Positions 16,816-26,010 of a stretch of 64,000 nucleotides of DNA are shown here, piece by piece. The notes under the pieces are model-generated. The model saw only the letters and a list, made by a program, of their open reading frames with translations, was not told the DNA's origin and made no database searches. How positions within the stretch are numbered: position 1 is the stretch's first letter; each line of letters begins with the position of its first letter. The stretch comes from JBQKLI01 sp012798975. GTDB taxonomy: Bacteria > Bacillota > Clostridia > Tissierellales > Peptoniphilaceae. Where the stretch lies: positions 1 to 64,000 of the forward strand of contig NZ_JBQKLI010000002.1 in assembly GCF_052116305.1 (NCBI RefSeq). The letters are read 5' to 3'. Both the position numbers and the translations under genes were made by a program.

Positions 16816-17124
16816 TTATAACTTGATTTCGATATCTACCCCTGCAGGTAAATTAAGTCTTTTTAATGCATCCAATGTTTTAGCGTTTGGATTCATGATA
16901 TCTACAAGTCTTTTATGAGTTCTTTGTTCGAACTGCTCTCTACTGTCTTTATACTTGTGGACAGCTCTTAAGATTGTAATGATTTCCTTTTCTGTAGGTA
17001 GTGGAATCGGACCGGAAACTTCTGCTCCTGATCTCTTTGCCGCATCTACAATTTTTTGTGCTGATTGATCAATTAGTTCATGATCATAAGCTCTTAATCT
17101 GATTCTGATTTTTTGTTTTGCCAT
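16816..17124 (-). CDS. rpsJ: 30S ribosomal protein S10
   Basis: A 102-residue S10 starting MAKQKIRIRLRAYDHELIDQ, normal family length. A longer frame starting at 17148 exists but contains the AAGGAGGTGCC ribosome-binding site itself, so the ATG at 17124 is the real start. First gene of the S10 superoperon; S10 also acts as NusE in rRNA antitermination. Unlike many Firmicutes no tuf gene lies just upstream. Confidence 0.97.
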   Translation of the reverse strand: MAKQKIRIRLRAYDHELIDQSAQKIVDAAKRSGAEVSGPIPLPTEKEIITILRAVHKYKDSREQFEQRTHKRLVDIMNPNAKTLDALKRLNLPAGVDIEIKL

Positions 17125-17313
17125 AATGGCACCTCCTTGAATTTTCAAAAGGAAGCGTTCGACTCCCGATACACCCGTCCGGGTGTTTGTGCTTTAATTT
17201 CAAAAAAATTTCGGAAATCCATTCGCTCGAATTCCATCGAACATACTCCGTGAAAATTCCCTTAATATTATTAAGCAACCTCTCACATCAACGCCCTTTT
17301 TACGCACTAGAAC
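17125..17313 (-). promoter_or_regulatory. S10 operon leader
   Basis: About 185 nt of transcribed leader. It includes a 6-7-bp GC-rich hairpin ACACCCG/CGGGTGT with a short loop (about 17169-17186) and an AT palindrome CTTAATAATATTAAG (about 17262-17276). The region contains no plausible gene. A structured leader here is consistent with ribosomal-protein feedback, but I cannot match it to a named family. Confidence 0.45.
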
Positions 17314-17342
17314 AGTATACAGCACTTCCTGTGAGATTGCAA
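17314..17342 (-). promoter_or_regulatory. S10-spc-alpha operon promoter
   Basis: On the minus strand TTGCAA (17337-17342), 17 bp, TATACT (17314-17319), placed about 190 bp before rpsJ. Upstream sequence is A/T rich. Confidence 0.8.
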
Positions 17343-17492
17343 GGTTTTTTCAAAAAAATATTCTATCCTCTTTTCTTTTTATAATAAATCCTTTTTCATA
17401 AACATTGCTTAACTCTCCCGTTATTATCCGGCCAAAGCATGAGGTAAAAATCCCTGCTTTATTATTATATATAAGGAAGGTTAATTCTGCAT

Positions 17493-17516
17493 AAAAAAAG
17501 ACCACCTTTCGGTGAT
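17493..17516 (-). terminator. Terminator of argG-argH
   Basis: GATCACC-gaaa-GGTGGTC hairpin (7 bp, GNRA-like tetraloop) followed on the minus strand by seven T. It starts at the argH stop codon. Confidence 0.9.
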
Positions 17517-18905
17517 CTAAATTTGTGCTTCCAGTTGTTCTAAAAATAGTCTGGTTTCAGCAATCTGTTTTTCTTCCGCTTCTCTTCCCGGTCCGCCATA
17601 AACATTTCTCTGATTTAAGATAAAGTCGATATCGATGTACTGATAGATATCTTCTTCAAACTCAGGGGAAAATTCTTTGTATCGTTCCAACTCAAGACTT
17701 TCTAAGGTTTCATCATGATCGACACAGTATCGAACGATTTTTCCTGTGATAGTATAAGCATCTCGAAAAGCCAACCCTTTTTTTACAAGATAGTCTGCAC
17801 AGTCTGTTGCATTGATAAATCCCTTGCCTGCCTTTTCTCTCATCTTATCCTTATTAACAGCAAGTGTACTGAACATCCCCTCAAAAACCTGCGCAACTAT
17901 TAAAATTGTATCAACGCTGTCAAATATCCCTTCCTTGTCCTCTTGAAGATCTTTATTATAAGCTAGCGGAAGACCTTTCATCATTGTAAGAGCACCTAAG
18001 AGATTTCCATAAACTCTTCCTGTTTTTCCTCTGGCAAGTTCTGCCATATCCGGATTTTTCTTTTGAGGCATAATGGAAGAACCTGTCGAGTAAGCATCAT
18101 CCAAATCTATAAACTTAAATTCTTGAGATGACCAGAGAATCACTTCTTCACTTAACCTAGAAAAATGCATCATCGCCGTAGAAATACAGAAGTGAAGTTC
18201 TAACACAAAATCCCTGTCGGACACAGAGTCTAAGCTGTTTTTTGTCGGACGATCAAATCCTAGAAGCTCTGCAGTGCGTTCTCTATTGATAGGATATGTT
18301 GTTGTTGCTAAAGCACCGCTTCCCAAAGGATTTTCATTTAAACGGCTTCGGCAGTCCAAAAGTCTTGTGATATCTCTGGTAAACATTTGAACATAGGCCA
18401 TAATATGATGGGCAAAGGTTACAGGCTGAGCCACTTGAAGATGGGTATAGCCGGGTATAACAGAATCCATATTTTCAGCGGCAAGCTGTATCAGCGTCTT
18501 GTTGAGCTCTATAAGAGCTTCCATAATCTTTCCGATTTCATTTCTCAAATGAAGCCTTAAGTCTACCGCCACCTGATCGTTTCGGCTTCTTGCAGTATGA
18601 AGTTTTTTTCCTGGATTTCCGATACGGTTTGTCAGCTCCTGCTCTACAAACATATGAATATCCTCTGCTTCTAAATCGATTTCGAGTTTCCCGCTTTCAA
18701 TGTCCTCTAAGATCGCCTCTAGTCCTTCCTTTATTTTTTGAAAATCTTTTTCCGTTATAATCCCAGCTTCACAAAGCATTGTGGCGTGGGCAATAGAGCC
18801 TGTAATATCTTCGCGGTACATTCTTCCGTCCACAGCGATTGAAGAATTAAAATCATTTGCAATTTTATCCAGTTCTTTATTAAATCGTCCGCCCCAAAGC
18901 TTCAT
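17517..18905 (-). CDS. argH: Argininosuccinate lyase
   Basis: A 462-residue enzyme of the aspartase/fumarase superfamily, cleaving argininosuccinate to arginine and fumarate, the last step of arginine synthesis. Markers are MKLWGGRF at the start, HTARSRNDQVAVDLRLHLR, GYTHLQVAQP, and the superfamily signature SSIMPQKKNPD (about 275-285) with the catalytic Ser loop. It follows argG by 13 bp in a two-gene operon controlled by the T-box leader; GAAGAGGTGCTTAT precedes the ATG. Confidence 0.97.
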   Translation of the reverse strand: MKLWGGRFNKELDKIANDFNSSIAVDGRMYREDITGSIAHATMLCEAGIITEKDFQKIKEGLEAILEDIESGKLEIDLEAEDIHMFVEQELTNRIGNPGKKLHTARSRNDQVAVDLRLHLRNEIGKIMEALIELNKTLIQLAAENMDSVIPGYTHLQVAQPVTFAHHIMAYVQMFTRDITRLLDCRSRLNENPLGSGALATTTYPINRERTAELLGFDRPTKNSLDSVSDRDFVLELHFCISTAMMHFSRLSEEVILWSSQEFKFIDLDDAYSTGSSIMPQKKNPDMAELARGKTGRVYGNLLGALTMMKGLPLAYNKDLQEDKEGIFDSVDTILIVAQVFEGMFSTLAVNKDKMREKAGKGFINATDCADYLVKKGLAFRDAYTITGKIVRYCVDHDETLESLELERYKEFSPEFEEDIYQYIDIDFILNQRNVYGGPGREAEEKQIAETRLFLEQLEAQI

Positions 18906-18918
18906 ATAAGCACCTCTT

Positions 18919-20151
18919 CTAGTTGTTTTCTCGTTCTGCGTCCATCATTGCCTGAACTTTAATCGGCAATGCGTATAAGTTTACAAATCCTTGAGAATCT
19001 GTTTGATCGTATACTCCATCTTCGCCAAATGTAGCAAACTCTTCATTATACAATGTATAGTCGGATGTCATACCTGCGTTAATGATATTTCCTTTATACA
19101 GTTTGATTTTAATCGTACCTGTTACACGCTCTTGTGTCTTTTCAACAAAAGCAGATAATGCTTCTCTAAGAGGTGTAAACCATAATCCATTATATACTAA
19201 CTGAGCAAATTCTACAGCGATTACTTCTTTATAATGCATTGTATCTCTATCCAATGTAAGACTTTCCAGCCACTCATGGGCTCTGTAAAGAATAGCTCCC
19301 CCTGCATTTTCGTAAAGACCGCGGACTTTCATTCCAACAAGTCTGTTTTCGATAATGTCGTCGATTCCGATTCCGTTTTCTCCGCCTACTTTGTTTAAGG
19401 CAGCTACGATATCGGCTCCTTTCATTTTTTCGCCGTTTACAGCAACTGGAATTCCCTTTTCGAAGTCTAAAGTAATATAAGTCGGTTCATCTGGAGCATT
19501 CTCTGGTGTTACCCCTAATTTCATAACTTTTTCCCAGTTTGGTTCAGTATCCGGTTCTTCCAGCTCTAAGCCTTCGTGAGAAATATGCCAGATATTTCGG
19601 TCTTCAGAATAAGATGTTTCTTCTGTCATATTTAGAGGAATATTATGTTTTTTCGCATATTCAATTTCTTCTTCACGGGATTTGATCTCCCAAGTTCTCC
19701 ACGGTGCAATAATCGGCATATAAGGATCGAATGCTTTTACAGCTGTTTCAAAACGAACTTGATCATTTCCTTTACCTGTACAACCATGGATAATCGCATC
19801 TGCGTTTTCTTCATGGGCAATCTCCACAAGTCTTTTTCCGATTAAAGGTCTGGCGAAAGCTGTTCCTAACAAGTATTTGCCTTCGTATTTTGCACCTGCT
19901 TGAAGTGTAGGGAAAATAAAGTCTTCTACAAACTCATCTACTAAATCTTCGATATAGCATTTTGATGCGCCGGACTCTATCGCTTTTTGCTCTAAACCCT
20001 CTAACTCATCATCTTGTCCTACATTTCCCACTACAGCAATAACTTCGCATCCATAATTTTCTTTCAGCCAGTTGATGATAATAGATGTGTCTAGTCCCCC
20101 TGAATACGCTAATACAACCTTCTTGATATTTTCTTTGTTTACTTCTTTCAT
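18919..20151 (-). CDS. argG: Argininosuccinate synthase
   Basis: A 410-residue enzyme joining citrulline and aspartate with ATP. The N-terminal nucleotide-binding motif VVLAYSGGLDTSIII (about 12-26) is a PP-loop, and HGCTGKGNDQVRFE (about 120-133) is typical. Paired with argH and preceded by a T-box leader, so expression responds to tRNA charging. The start has TAGGAGGAAGAA before the ATG. Confidence 0.98.
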   Translation of the reverse strand: MKEVNKENIKKVVLAYSGGLDTSIIINWLKENYGCEVIAVVGNVGQDDELEGLEQKAIESGASKCYIEDLVDEFVEDFIFPTLQAGAKYEGKYLLGTAFARPLIGKRLVEIAHEENADAIIHGCTGKGNDQVRFETAVKAFDPYMPIIAPWRTWEIKSREEEIEYAKKHNIPLNMTEETSYSEDRNIWHISHEGLELEEPDTEPNWEKVMKLGVTPENAPDEPTYITLDFEKGIPVAVNGEKMKGADIVAALNKVGGENGIGIDDIIENRLVGMKVRGLYENAGGAILYRAHEWLESLTLDRDTMHYKEVIAVEFAQLVYNGLWFTPLREALSAFVEKTQERVTGTIKIKLYKGNIINAGMTSDYTLYNEEFATFGEDGVYDQTDSQGFVNLYALPIKVQAMMDAERENN

Positions 20152-20173
20152 TTCTTCCTCCTAAAATAATCAT

Positions 20174-20412
20174 AAAAAAAGTCCCTTTCTTAAAAAAGAA
20201 AGAGACGAAAATTTCCGCGGTACCACTCCAATTGATAGTATAATACTATCCCCTTTGCTTTAACGATAAGCTTACGGACACAGCTCGATAGACTCGCTGC
20301 ATCTTCTCCATGGTCCTATTTCGTATAAATTTCCCCATCGCTTCTCACCATCCAGCGACTCTCTGAAGTTTCCATTTATACTACTTCCCACTTCTCAGAA
20401 TGAATTATCCAT
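20174..20412 (-). promoter_or_regulatory. T-box riboswitch controlling argG-argH (probably Arg-specific)
   Basis: On the minus strand the T-box sequence AATTGGAGTGGTACCGCGG (20216-20234) is followed by a terminator (GTCTCTTTCTT/AAGAAAGGGAC, 20181-20206, then seven T). Stem I has AGTA on the 5' side, an 8-bp helix GTATAAAT/ATTTATAC, AGAGAG and GGTGAGAAG elements, and a specifier loop on the 3' side. Counting back from the base helix (GTGG/CCAT), the specifier is most likely AGG (20315-20317), an Arg codon followed by A. Uncharged tRNA would stabilise the antiterminator. The specifier choice is by eye. Confidence 0.92.
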
Positions 20413-20441
20413 ATTCTAATATATTCTATTTCTAATGTCAA
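20413..20441 (-). promoter_or_regulatory. Promoter of the argG T-box transcript
   Basis: On the minus strand TTGACA (20436-20441), 17 bp, TAGAAT (20413-20418), directly upstream of the T-box stem I. Confidence 0.8.
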
Positions 20442-20443
20442 GA

Positions 20444-21910
20444 TTAAACTTCGCTCTTTGTATCTAGAGGCTTGAAGGTCTCTTCTTTTTCTACATTTAC
20501 AACATAAGGAGATTCTTTGGACTCTACATTTTTCTTTCTGAAATTAATCTTTTCTAGAAATTTTATAAATACCGTCATCATAATACCAATGATTACAACT
20601 AAAACCCACATCGTATTCCATATATAATCTGTATATCCTCCGTGAAGAGTAAAGAGGAAACTGACTGTAAAATAAGCAAACAGCGCTAAAGTAATCGGTG
20701 TCTTTTTTAATTTTACAAATACAAAATTCATCAGAAAAAACATAATCGGAACGTGAATCATTGCGATAAAAATACCCAGCATTCCAAAGTTTGCAAAGGC
20801 CTCTCCTAGAAACAATCCATTATAGACGCCTGCAGTACCATTTCGAATACCGTCGAAGTTTACAACCTCCATAACTGCTCGTCCTGATCTGTTCAGGTCA
20901 GTATTTCCAAAAAACAGCCTTCCCACCCAGCTTGGAACACTCGCTCCATTTAACAGCAGCGATCTGTAGGTAAATACTTCCAGATGCAGAATAAAAGCAA
21001 TCGGCGTTGTTAAGATAATACGGTTGATAGGTCCTGCAAAACTGAAGATCTTATCGAGAGAAGAACCAGCAATAACCACATACATTACAACGATGGCTGC
21101 AGCTGCAACTACACCTAAGCCGATTAAATATCTCCATTTCAGTTTGTCGCCGTACATAATAGAAAGAATCACAAAGGTCGCCCAATATATAATAATTGGC
21201 GCTTTCTCCAAATCATAAATCGAGATTAGATTGCTGCTGATAAATAGCAGGGCAAATAAAATAATAAATCTCAGCTGCTTTGTTTCTCTCATTAATATAT
21301 ACGCCATATAAGAAATAATCGGTGTAAGACCTACGGCAAAAATATTTCGAATATATTCATTTCCCGGGAAATCATTGGAAACCTTGTTCCTTAAAAAGGC
21401 AAGCTGCTCGGAATCCACTCCTCGGATCGCATTTAACAGCGGATTATCGCTGATACCGATCTTCCAGAACGTATAAACCACAGCACCTATACATATAGCT
21501 GCTGCTAGAGATACTGCAATAAATTCTGCATCTCTATTTTTGCTTAATGTTGTTTTCTTTTTTGTATATTCTTGATAAGATTCTGGTTTATATTTAAAGA
21601 TTTTATTGAGAAGTATCTGAATCGCCGGAAATAATACAAATAAAATCATCACCAAAAACCATGCGAGCATTTTAATATCTCCATGGCGCATGTATCTCAT
21701 CATGTGATGATACTCATTCCCCATAGCGACTAAAGTTGTGCCGATAACTGAAAATACAAGAAAAAAATAAAACGTTAATGATATAGGACTAATTTTAACG
21801 GGCGACAACGTTCCTGACGCTTTGATATATAAACGAACGGATAATGCACATAAAATAATCGTTATAATCAGTATTCCGTAATCCTGCAGAGACAGGCCTA
21901 GAAAATTCAT
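20444..21910 (-). CDS. Polytopic oligosaccharide repeat-unit polymerase-like protein (Wzy-like)
   Basis: A 488-residue membrane protein with about 11-12 hydrophobic segments and a charged cytoplasmic tail (from about 455). The large loop around residues 320-365 (WVGRLFFGNTDLNRSGRAVM ... GEAFANFGMLG) is like that of oligosaccharide repeat-unit polymerases, which join undecaprenyl-linked sugar units on the outer membrane face. There are no glycan genes next to it here; a glycosyltransferase and wecB lie 13 kb away. It has its own promoter. The family call is by overall look, without conserved catalytic motif, so moderate. Confidence 0.65.
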   Translation of the reverse strand: MNFLGLSLQDYGILIITIILCALSVRLYIKASGTLSPVKISPISLTFYFFLVFSVIGTTLVAMGNEYHHMMRYMRHGDIKMLAWFLVMILFVLFPAIQILLNKIFKYKPESYQEYTKKKTTLSKNRDAEFIAVSLAAAICIGAVVYTFWKIGISDNPLLNAIRGVDSEQLAFLRNKVSNDFPGNEYIRNIFAVGLTPIISYMAYILMRETKQLRFIILFALLFISSNLISIYDLEKAPIIIYWATFVILSIMYGDKLKWRYLIGLGVVAAAAIVVMYVVIAGSSLDKIFSFAGPINRIILTTPIAFILHLEVFTYRSLLLNGASVPSWVGRLFFGNTDLNRSGRAVMEVVNFDGIRNGTAGVYNGLFLGEAFANFGMLGIFIAMIHVPIMFFLMNFVFVKLKKTPITLALFAYFTVSFLFTLHGGYTDYIWNTMWVLVVIIGIMMTVFIKFLEKINFRKKNVESKESPYVVNVEKEETFKPLDTKSEV

Positions 21911-21947
21911 AATTTTCCTCCTTACTAATTTTGGACTCTATTGTTAT

Positions 21948-21976
21948 AGTATAAAAAATTTTGGCTTTAAAAGCAA
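21948..21976 (-). promoter_or_regulatory. Promoter of the polymerase-like gene
   Basis: On the minus strand TTGCTT (21971-21976), 17 bp, TATACT (21948-21953), 37 bp before the ATG. It diverges from the promoter of the oligopeptide-binding protein. Confidence 0.7.
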
Positions 21977-21987
21977 CAGTGCCCCTC

Positions 21988-22016
21988 TTGCAGTGCTTTT
22001 GGTTTTTTGCCATAAT
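21988..22016 (+). promoter_or_regulatory. Promoter of the oligopeptide-binding lipoprotein gene
   Basis: TTGCAG (21988-21993), 17 bp, CATAAT (22011-22016), 29 bp before the ATG. The two divergent -35 hexamers are only 11 bp apart. Confidence 0.7.
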
Positions 22017-22045
22017 AGAGATATTGAAATGAACAGGAGGCTCCC

Positions 22046-23806
22046 ATGAAACGAAAAAAAATTATCTTTTTCACACTTTTGATAAGTGTTTTTCTTTCTT
22101 CCTGCGCGAAGGATTCCACCTCATCGACTGCAGAGATAAAAGAAGCGCTATTCAATACTGAAAAAGGAGTATTAGTCGCCAAAGCTGCAAAGCAGAAAGA
22201 AATCGGCGATACAATTAAATATGGTCTAGTAGGTTATCCTGCCAATATGAATCCTTTCTATTCCGAGTCCGATTCTTCCAACCGGATTATAGAACTGCTT
22301 TATGAGCCATTGTTTTATTTGAACGATCAAAATTTAAACTATACTACCGAAACGAATCTTTTAAACAGCCTGGAAATCGAAGAAGATCATAAAGTCTTTA
22401 AACTAACCCTTAAAGAGAATGCCCTTTGGCATGATGGAACTCCAGTTACAAGCGACGATATCATCTATTCGATTAATTATACGATAGAGCATCGGGATAC
22501 AAAGCATAAAGATCTCTTTAGAATAGACGGGGAGCCGGTTTCCGTTGAAAAAAACGGCGAAAAAGCTGTGACGATTACATTGCCAAGAACTTCTATGTCT
22601 TTTCTCTATAATCTTGCAGATCTCACAATCGTACCCTCTCATATTTACTCAAAGTACGAAAACACTTTCTTTTCGGTAAAGAATAAAGATTCCTTTATCG
22701 GCAATGGACCCTTTGCCTTTGAAAATATTTATTACGATACAACTTCTTTTACAGATTATTTTAAATTTAATAAGTTTGATGGATATTTCGGCGAAGAACC
22801 AAAATTCTCCCATCTTGAAGCAAAAGTAGCAGTCCACGGAACTACTCCAAGGTATGAAATGCTCGATTATAATGTGCAGGTAGGTTATATAAATTCCAGC
22901 GATGCAAATGCTTTATCTGCGGTGGATTATAATATTTACGAATTCCCTCAAGGAGAAGTCGTTAATCTTCTATATAAAGAAGCCGGTCTTTTTGGAAAGC
23001 ATCCGGAGATAAAAGACGCTTTTCTTCAAGCAATGAATGTGGATAGTATCAAAGGGAATTTTGGAAGCTCCCTTCATGTAACTCCTGCTAATTCGATTTT
23101 CAGCGAAGACAATCCTTATCGTCTGAACGATTCGCCCTTTGCTGACAATAACACTCAGGAAGCTAGAAATACACTGCTTCGATTTTCTTTAGACCATCCA
23201 GAAGAAGTCATCAAATTCGGATTTATTTTAGATCCAGGGGAGCCGCAGGAACGAGTTGCTGTTGCCCTTCAGGAAAGTTTTAAAGCGATGGGTGTTGACC
23301 TGCAGCTTGTACCGCTTTATAGAGATGAATTTGAAGCCAAGTTATACGATCCATCAAACAATGAGTTTGATGTCTGCTTGTACAGCTATCCTTCAAACCC
23401 GAATCCAGACAGCTATAAATCCTATTTCCAAACAGATTCGCCCTATAATTTAACCGGTTACAGCAATCCGGATCTAGATGCATTATGGGAAAAAGCAGAT
23501 GCTCAAACGGATCCGGTTCAAAGAAAAGTCCTCTATGACGAAATTCAAAGGATAATATTAAGGGATAAACCTGTTTACCCTCTGCTTTATATAAAAACAA
23601 TTATGGCAGTAGACGAGAGAATTACAAATGTGGAACAGGCGGAACCTAAAGCAAGGGGCTATTTCAGATATCCAGAACGTCTTGATAAAGAAGAATTTGA
23701 ATATACCCAAGAAGATTTAGACGCTTATAATATCACTCCAAACGATCTAGAAAACGCTCCAAATAACGAAACAGTAAATAATAGAGTAACCCCTCTTGAA
23801 GATTAA
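22046..23806 (+). CDS. ABC transporter substrate-binding lipoprotein, OppA/DppA family
   Basis: A 586-residue solute-binding protein of the SBP_bac_5 type, which captures peptides (or nickel chelates or other ligands) outside the membrane for an ABC importer. The signal peptide ends in a lipobox LSSC with Cys at residue 20. The family features LLYEPLFYLNDQ, AL-WHDGTPVTSDDIIYSINY and TGYSNPDLDALWEKA..D are present, followed by an acidic tail. No permease or ATPase genes adjoin it, so it is an orphan that must borrow a transporter. ACAGGAGGCTCCC precedes the ATG; a bidirectional terminator follows. Confidence 0.93.
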   Translation: MKRKKIIFFTLLISVFLSSCAKDSTSSTAEIKEALFNTEKGVLVAKAAKQKEIGDTIKYGLVGYPANMNPFYSESDSSNRIIELLYEPLFYLNDQNLNYTTETNLLNSLEIEEDHKVFKLTLKENALWHDGTPVTSDDIIYSINYTIEHRDTKHKDLFRIDGEPVSVEKNGEKAVTITLPRTSMSFLYNLADLTIVPSHIYSKYENTFFSVKNKDSFIGNGPFAFENIYYDTTSFTDYFKFNKFDGYFGEEPKFSHLEAKVAVHGTTPRYEMLDYNVQVGYINSSDANALSAVDYNIYEFPQGEVVNLLYKEAGLFGKHPEIKDAFLQAMNVDSIKGNFGSSLHVTPANSIFSEDNPYRLNDSPFADNNTQEARNTLLRFSLDHPEEVIKFGFILDPGEPQERVAVALQESFKAMGVDLQLVPLYRDEFEAKLYDPSNNEFDVCLYSYPSNPNPDSYKSYFQTDSPYNLTGYSNPDLDALWEKADAQTDPVQRKVLYDEIQRIILRDKPVYPLLYIKTIMAVDERITNVEQAEPKARGYFRYPERLDKEEFEYTQEDLDAYNITPNDLENAPNNETVNNRVTPLED

Positions 23807-23853
23807 AAAAAAGACATTTGATAGAAGTTTCAAACTCTGTCAAATGTCTTTTT
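23805..23853. terminator. Bidirectional terminator between convergent genes
   Basis: An 11-bp stem AAGACATTTGA/TCAAATGTCTT with A and T runs on both sides. It ends the oligopeptide-binding gene on the plus strand and the wall hydrolase on the minus strand. Confidence 0.85.
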
Positions 23854-23868
23854 AATTTATACTCGCTT

Positions 23869-25899
23869 TTAACGATATTTTTGAATTGTGCTGTAGGCGT
23901 TCAAGTAGCTTCCTCCGAAATCAAGAGCCGTTATGGCACAGTCCCGAGTACTGCCGTTTTGATGAATAATCATATCTTTGCCCTTCGCATCTTTTCCTAA
24001 GAAAAGGGCAACATGGCCTTTCATATAGATCACAGCTCCGGGACCCTTTTTCTGGATCTCAGCTCGCTTTTGCCCTTTTGATTTACCTGCTATAGAAACT
24101 CTCCCTTTTAGCGCTGGCGCTTCCTGATGAGATGTATTTCTTGGAAGCTTTATTCCAAATACTTTATGAATATCTTCGATGAAAGAAGAACAGTCATGAG
24201 AATTTCTGCTTCCTCCCCATCCATAAGGTTCTCCTTCAAACTTCAGCGCCTGTTCTACCAGCTTATATTCCGTATAAGGAAGATAGCCGGTATGAAGGGC
24301 AGCAGTTCTCTTTCCTGCGCTCACTGACAAATTCCCCTTATCATCGGCCTTCGGCAATAACGGCCGGCCTTCTCTTTGAGGAATTTTTGTCCCCATATCC
24401 ATATTCCACCCGTTCAAATTAATTTTAGGCTCTGTCACTACATAAAAATCTAATTTATTATAGGCTGCTAGTTCATCTTTCGTTGTATAAGCGATATCTT
24501 TCTGCATAACCCAGCCCATATAGTTTTCCGTCATAACAAAGCACCATTTGCCGTCGCTGCTCTTATGAAGAACCATCATCATTTCCCATGGATTAACTGC
24601 ATCCTCTGCAAAATAATCATGATATCCACCCTTAATATTTCCATCTGCCGTAGGCAGTGTTCGGATAAGAGTGCGCTGCAGGGCCACAGCATATCTGGCT
24701 GTTGTGTCTTTTATCCTGTTTATAGCTCTATTATTAAGCCACTGGTTCTTTTGTCCTTGGCTATAGCCTCCACCATTTGCTTTCGTTGGATTAGAAGACA
24801 TTTTAAGACCTTCCACCGCATCCTTAATGTAGGATTTCGAGAACTTATTTGACAGGCTCAATAGATCTCGTACATAAGGACTTTCCTTATCGATAGCCTG
24901 ATTGTAATCCATAATTTCTTTTCCAGTCATAAGGATATTTCTTCCGTATTGATTATATTTATTCCAATAAGCGGCATCAAGAGGATTTGTAGAATCCCCC
25001 TCTAGAAAGATCTCTTCGGATATTGCTTTCTCGCCGCCAATAAGTATTAGTTTTCCTTTATTTTTCTCCAAATAATCTTTTGTCGCTTCCGGAAGACTGT
25101 GAGTATCTGTTAAAAGTATATTACCATTCATACGATACGCCAATGTTCCTGATGTAAAAGCATCTACAAAATTGAAGGCATTTACTAAAATCTGGTTTTC
25201 CATGCCGGCTCTCTCGGCCAACTGTATCGCCGTTTCATAACGGTTTTTTCCTGCGATTCTTCCAGCTGCCCGCAAAGCGGTGTAAGCCTTCCGGCTTAAT
25301 GCCTGATCGCCTCCTAACACAGTTTTTTTCGCTTCTATTTCTTCCATAAAAGAGGGTATGTTTTCAGAAACGAATAGCAGGGGTATATTTTCTCCTCTCG
25401 CTGCTGCTGAAGCTACCGCATCGACTTCTTTCGCCGCAACAAAAACTTCTTCAGTTTCAGCGCTTTGTGTTATTTCTTTATAAATTTCATAAGAAGTTTC
25501 ATAGCGATTCTCTCCCGCAAGTCTTATACATTTAAATGCGCTAAGTTTTTCTTCTACAGATTTTGAAATTACCGCTTCTCCGCCAAGTATATATATTTTT
25601 TCCACTCCCAGACGATTTAACTCGTCTATAGTCGCTTCCGGGATACGGTCTTTTTCTACTAAAAGAATCGGTGCTTTATGAAGATTTGCTAAAGTCGATC
25701 CGGGAAGAGCATCCACATACTTCATGGAGTTTGCGACTACCGCTATCTTAGATTTGTTCTGTATTTTTTTCGAAATTTCTACTGCTGTTTCAATTCTATT
25801 TTTTCCGGCTATCCGTTCGTAATCCCTTTGAGCATTCGATTCATTTACGCTCATTAGGCTCGCGAAAAGGAGGAATGCACACAAAAATAATTTCTTCAT
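23869..25899 (-). CDS. Secreted cell-wall hydrolase: three CWB2 repeats, SH3-like domain, NlpC/P60
   Basis: A 676-residue secreted protein starting MKKLFLCAFLLFASLMS, a signal peptide. An open frame reaches 49 codons further upstream, but AAGGAGAATAG stands just before the ATG at 25899. Three cell-wall-binding type 2 repeats follow (about 25-320), each opening with a variant of RIAGKNRYETA. A linker, an SH3-type stabilising region (about 440-520) and a C-terminal NlpC/P60 peptidase come next, with Cys in SHDCSSF, His in GHVALFLG and His in IIHQN. CWB2 proteins bind the anionic wall polymer; NlpC/P60 cleaves stem peptides. Likely role: wall turnover or daughter-cell separation. Monocistronic and divergent from thrC. 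Confidence 0.92.
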   Translation of the reverse strand: MKKLFLCAFLLFASLMSVNESNAQRDYERIAGKNRIETAVEISKKIQNKSKIAVVANSMKYVDALPGSTLANLHKAPILLVEKDRIPEATIDELNRLGVEKIYILGGEAVISKSVEEKLSAFKCIRLAGENRYETSYEIYKEITQSAETEEVFVAAKEVDAVASAAARGENIPLLFVSENIPSFMEEIEAKKTVLGGDQALSRKAYTALRAAGRIAGKNRYETAIQLAERAGMENQILVNAFNFVDAFTSGTLAYRMNGNILLTDTHSLPEATKDYLEKNKGKLILIGGEKAISEEIFLEGDSTNPLDAAYWNKYNQYGRNILMTGKEIMDYNQAIDKESPYVRDLLSLSNKFSKSYIKDAVEGLKMSSNPTKANGGGYSQGQKNQWLNNRAINRIKDTTARYAVALQRTLIRTLPTADGNIKGGYHDYFAEDAVNPWEMMMVLHKSSDGKWCFVMTENYMGWVMQKDIAYTTKDELAAYNKLDFYVVTEPKINLNGWNMDMGTKIPQREGRPLLPKADDKGNLSVSAGKRTAALHTGYLPYTEYKLVEQALKFEGEPYGWGGSRNSHDCSSFIEDIHKVFGIKLPRNTSHQEAPALKGRVSIAGKSKGQKRAEIQKKGPGAVIYMKGHVALFLGKDAKGKDMIIHQNGSTRDCAITALDFGGSYLNAYSTIQKYR

Positions 25900-25956
25900 T
25901 CTATTCTCCTTATATTTGAACATTCCAAGTTCCTGCAATATTACTATCTCCTCTAC

Positions 25957-25986
25957 TTGATTAATGATATAATAACTACATAATAC
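25957..25986 (+). promoter_or_regulatory. Candidate thrC-thrB promoter
   Basis: TTGATT (25957-25962), 18 bp, TAATAC (25981-25986). An alternative -10, TATAAT at 25968-25973, lacks a good -35. No riboswitch or T-box is visible in this 110-bp divergent region. Confidence 0.45.
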
Positions 25987-26010
25987 CAAAAAAACAAGGA
26001 GGAGAGTGAC

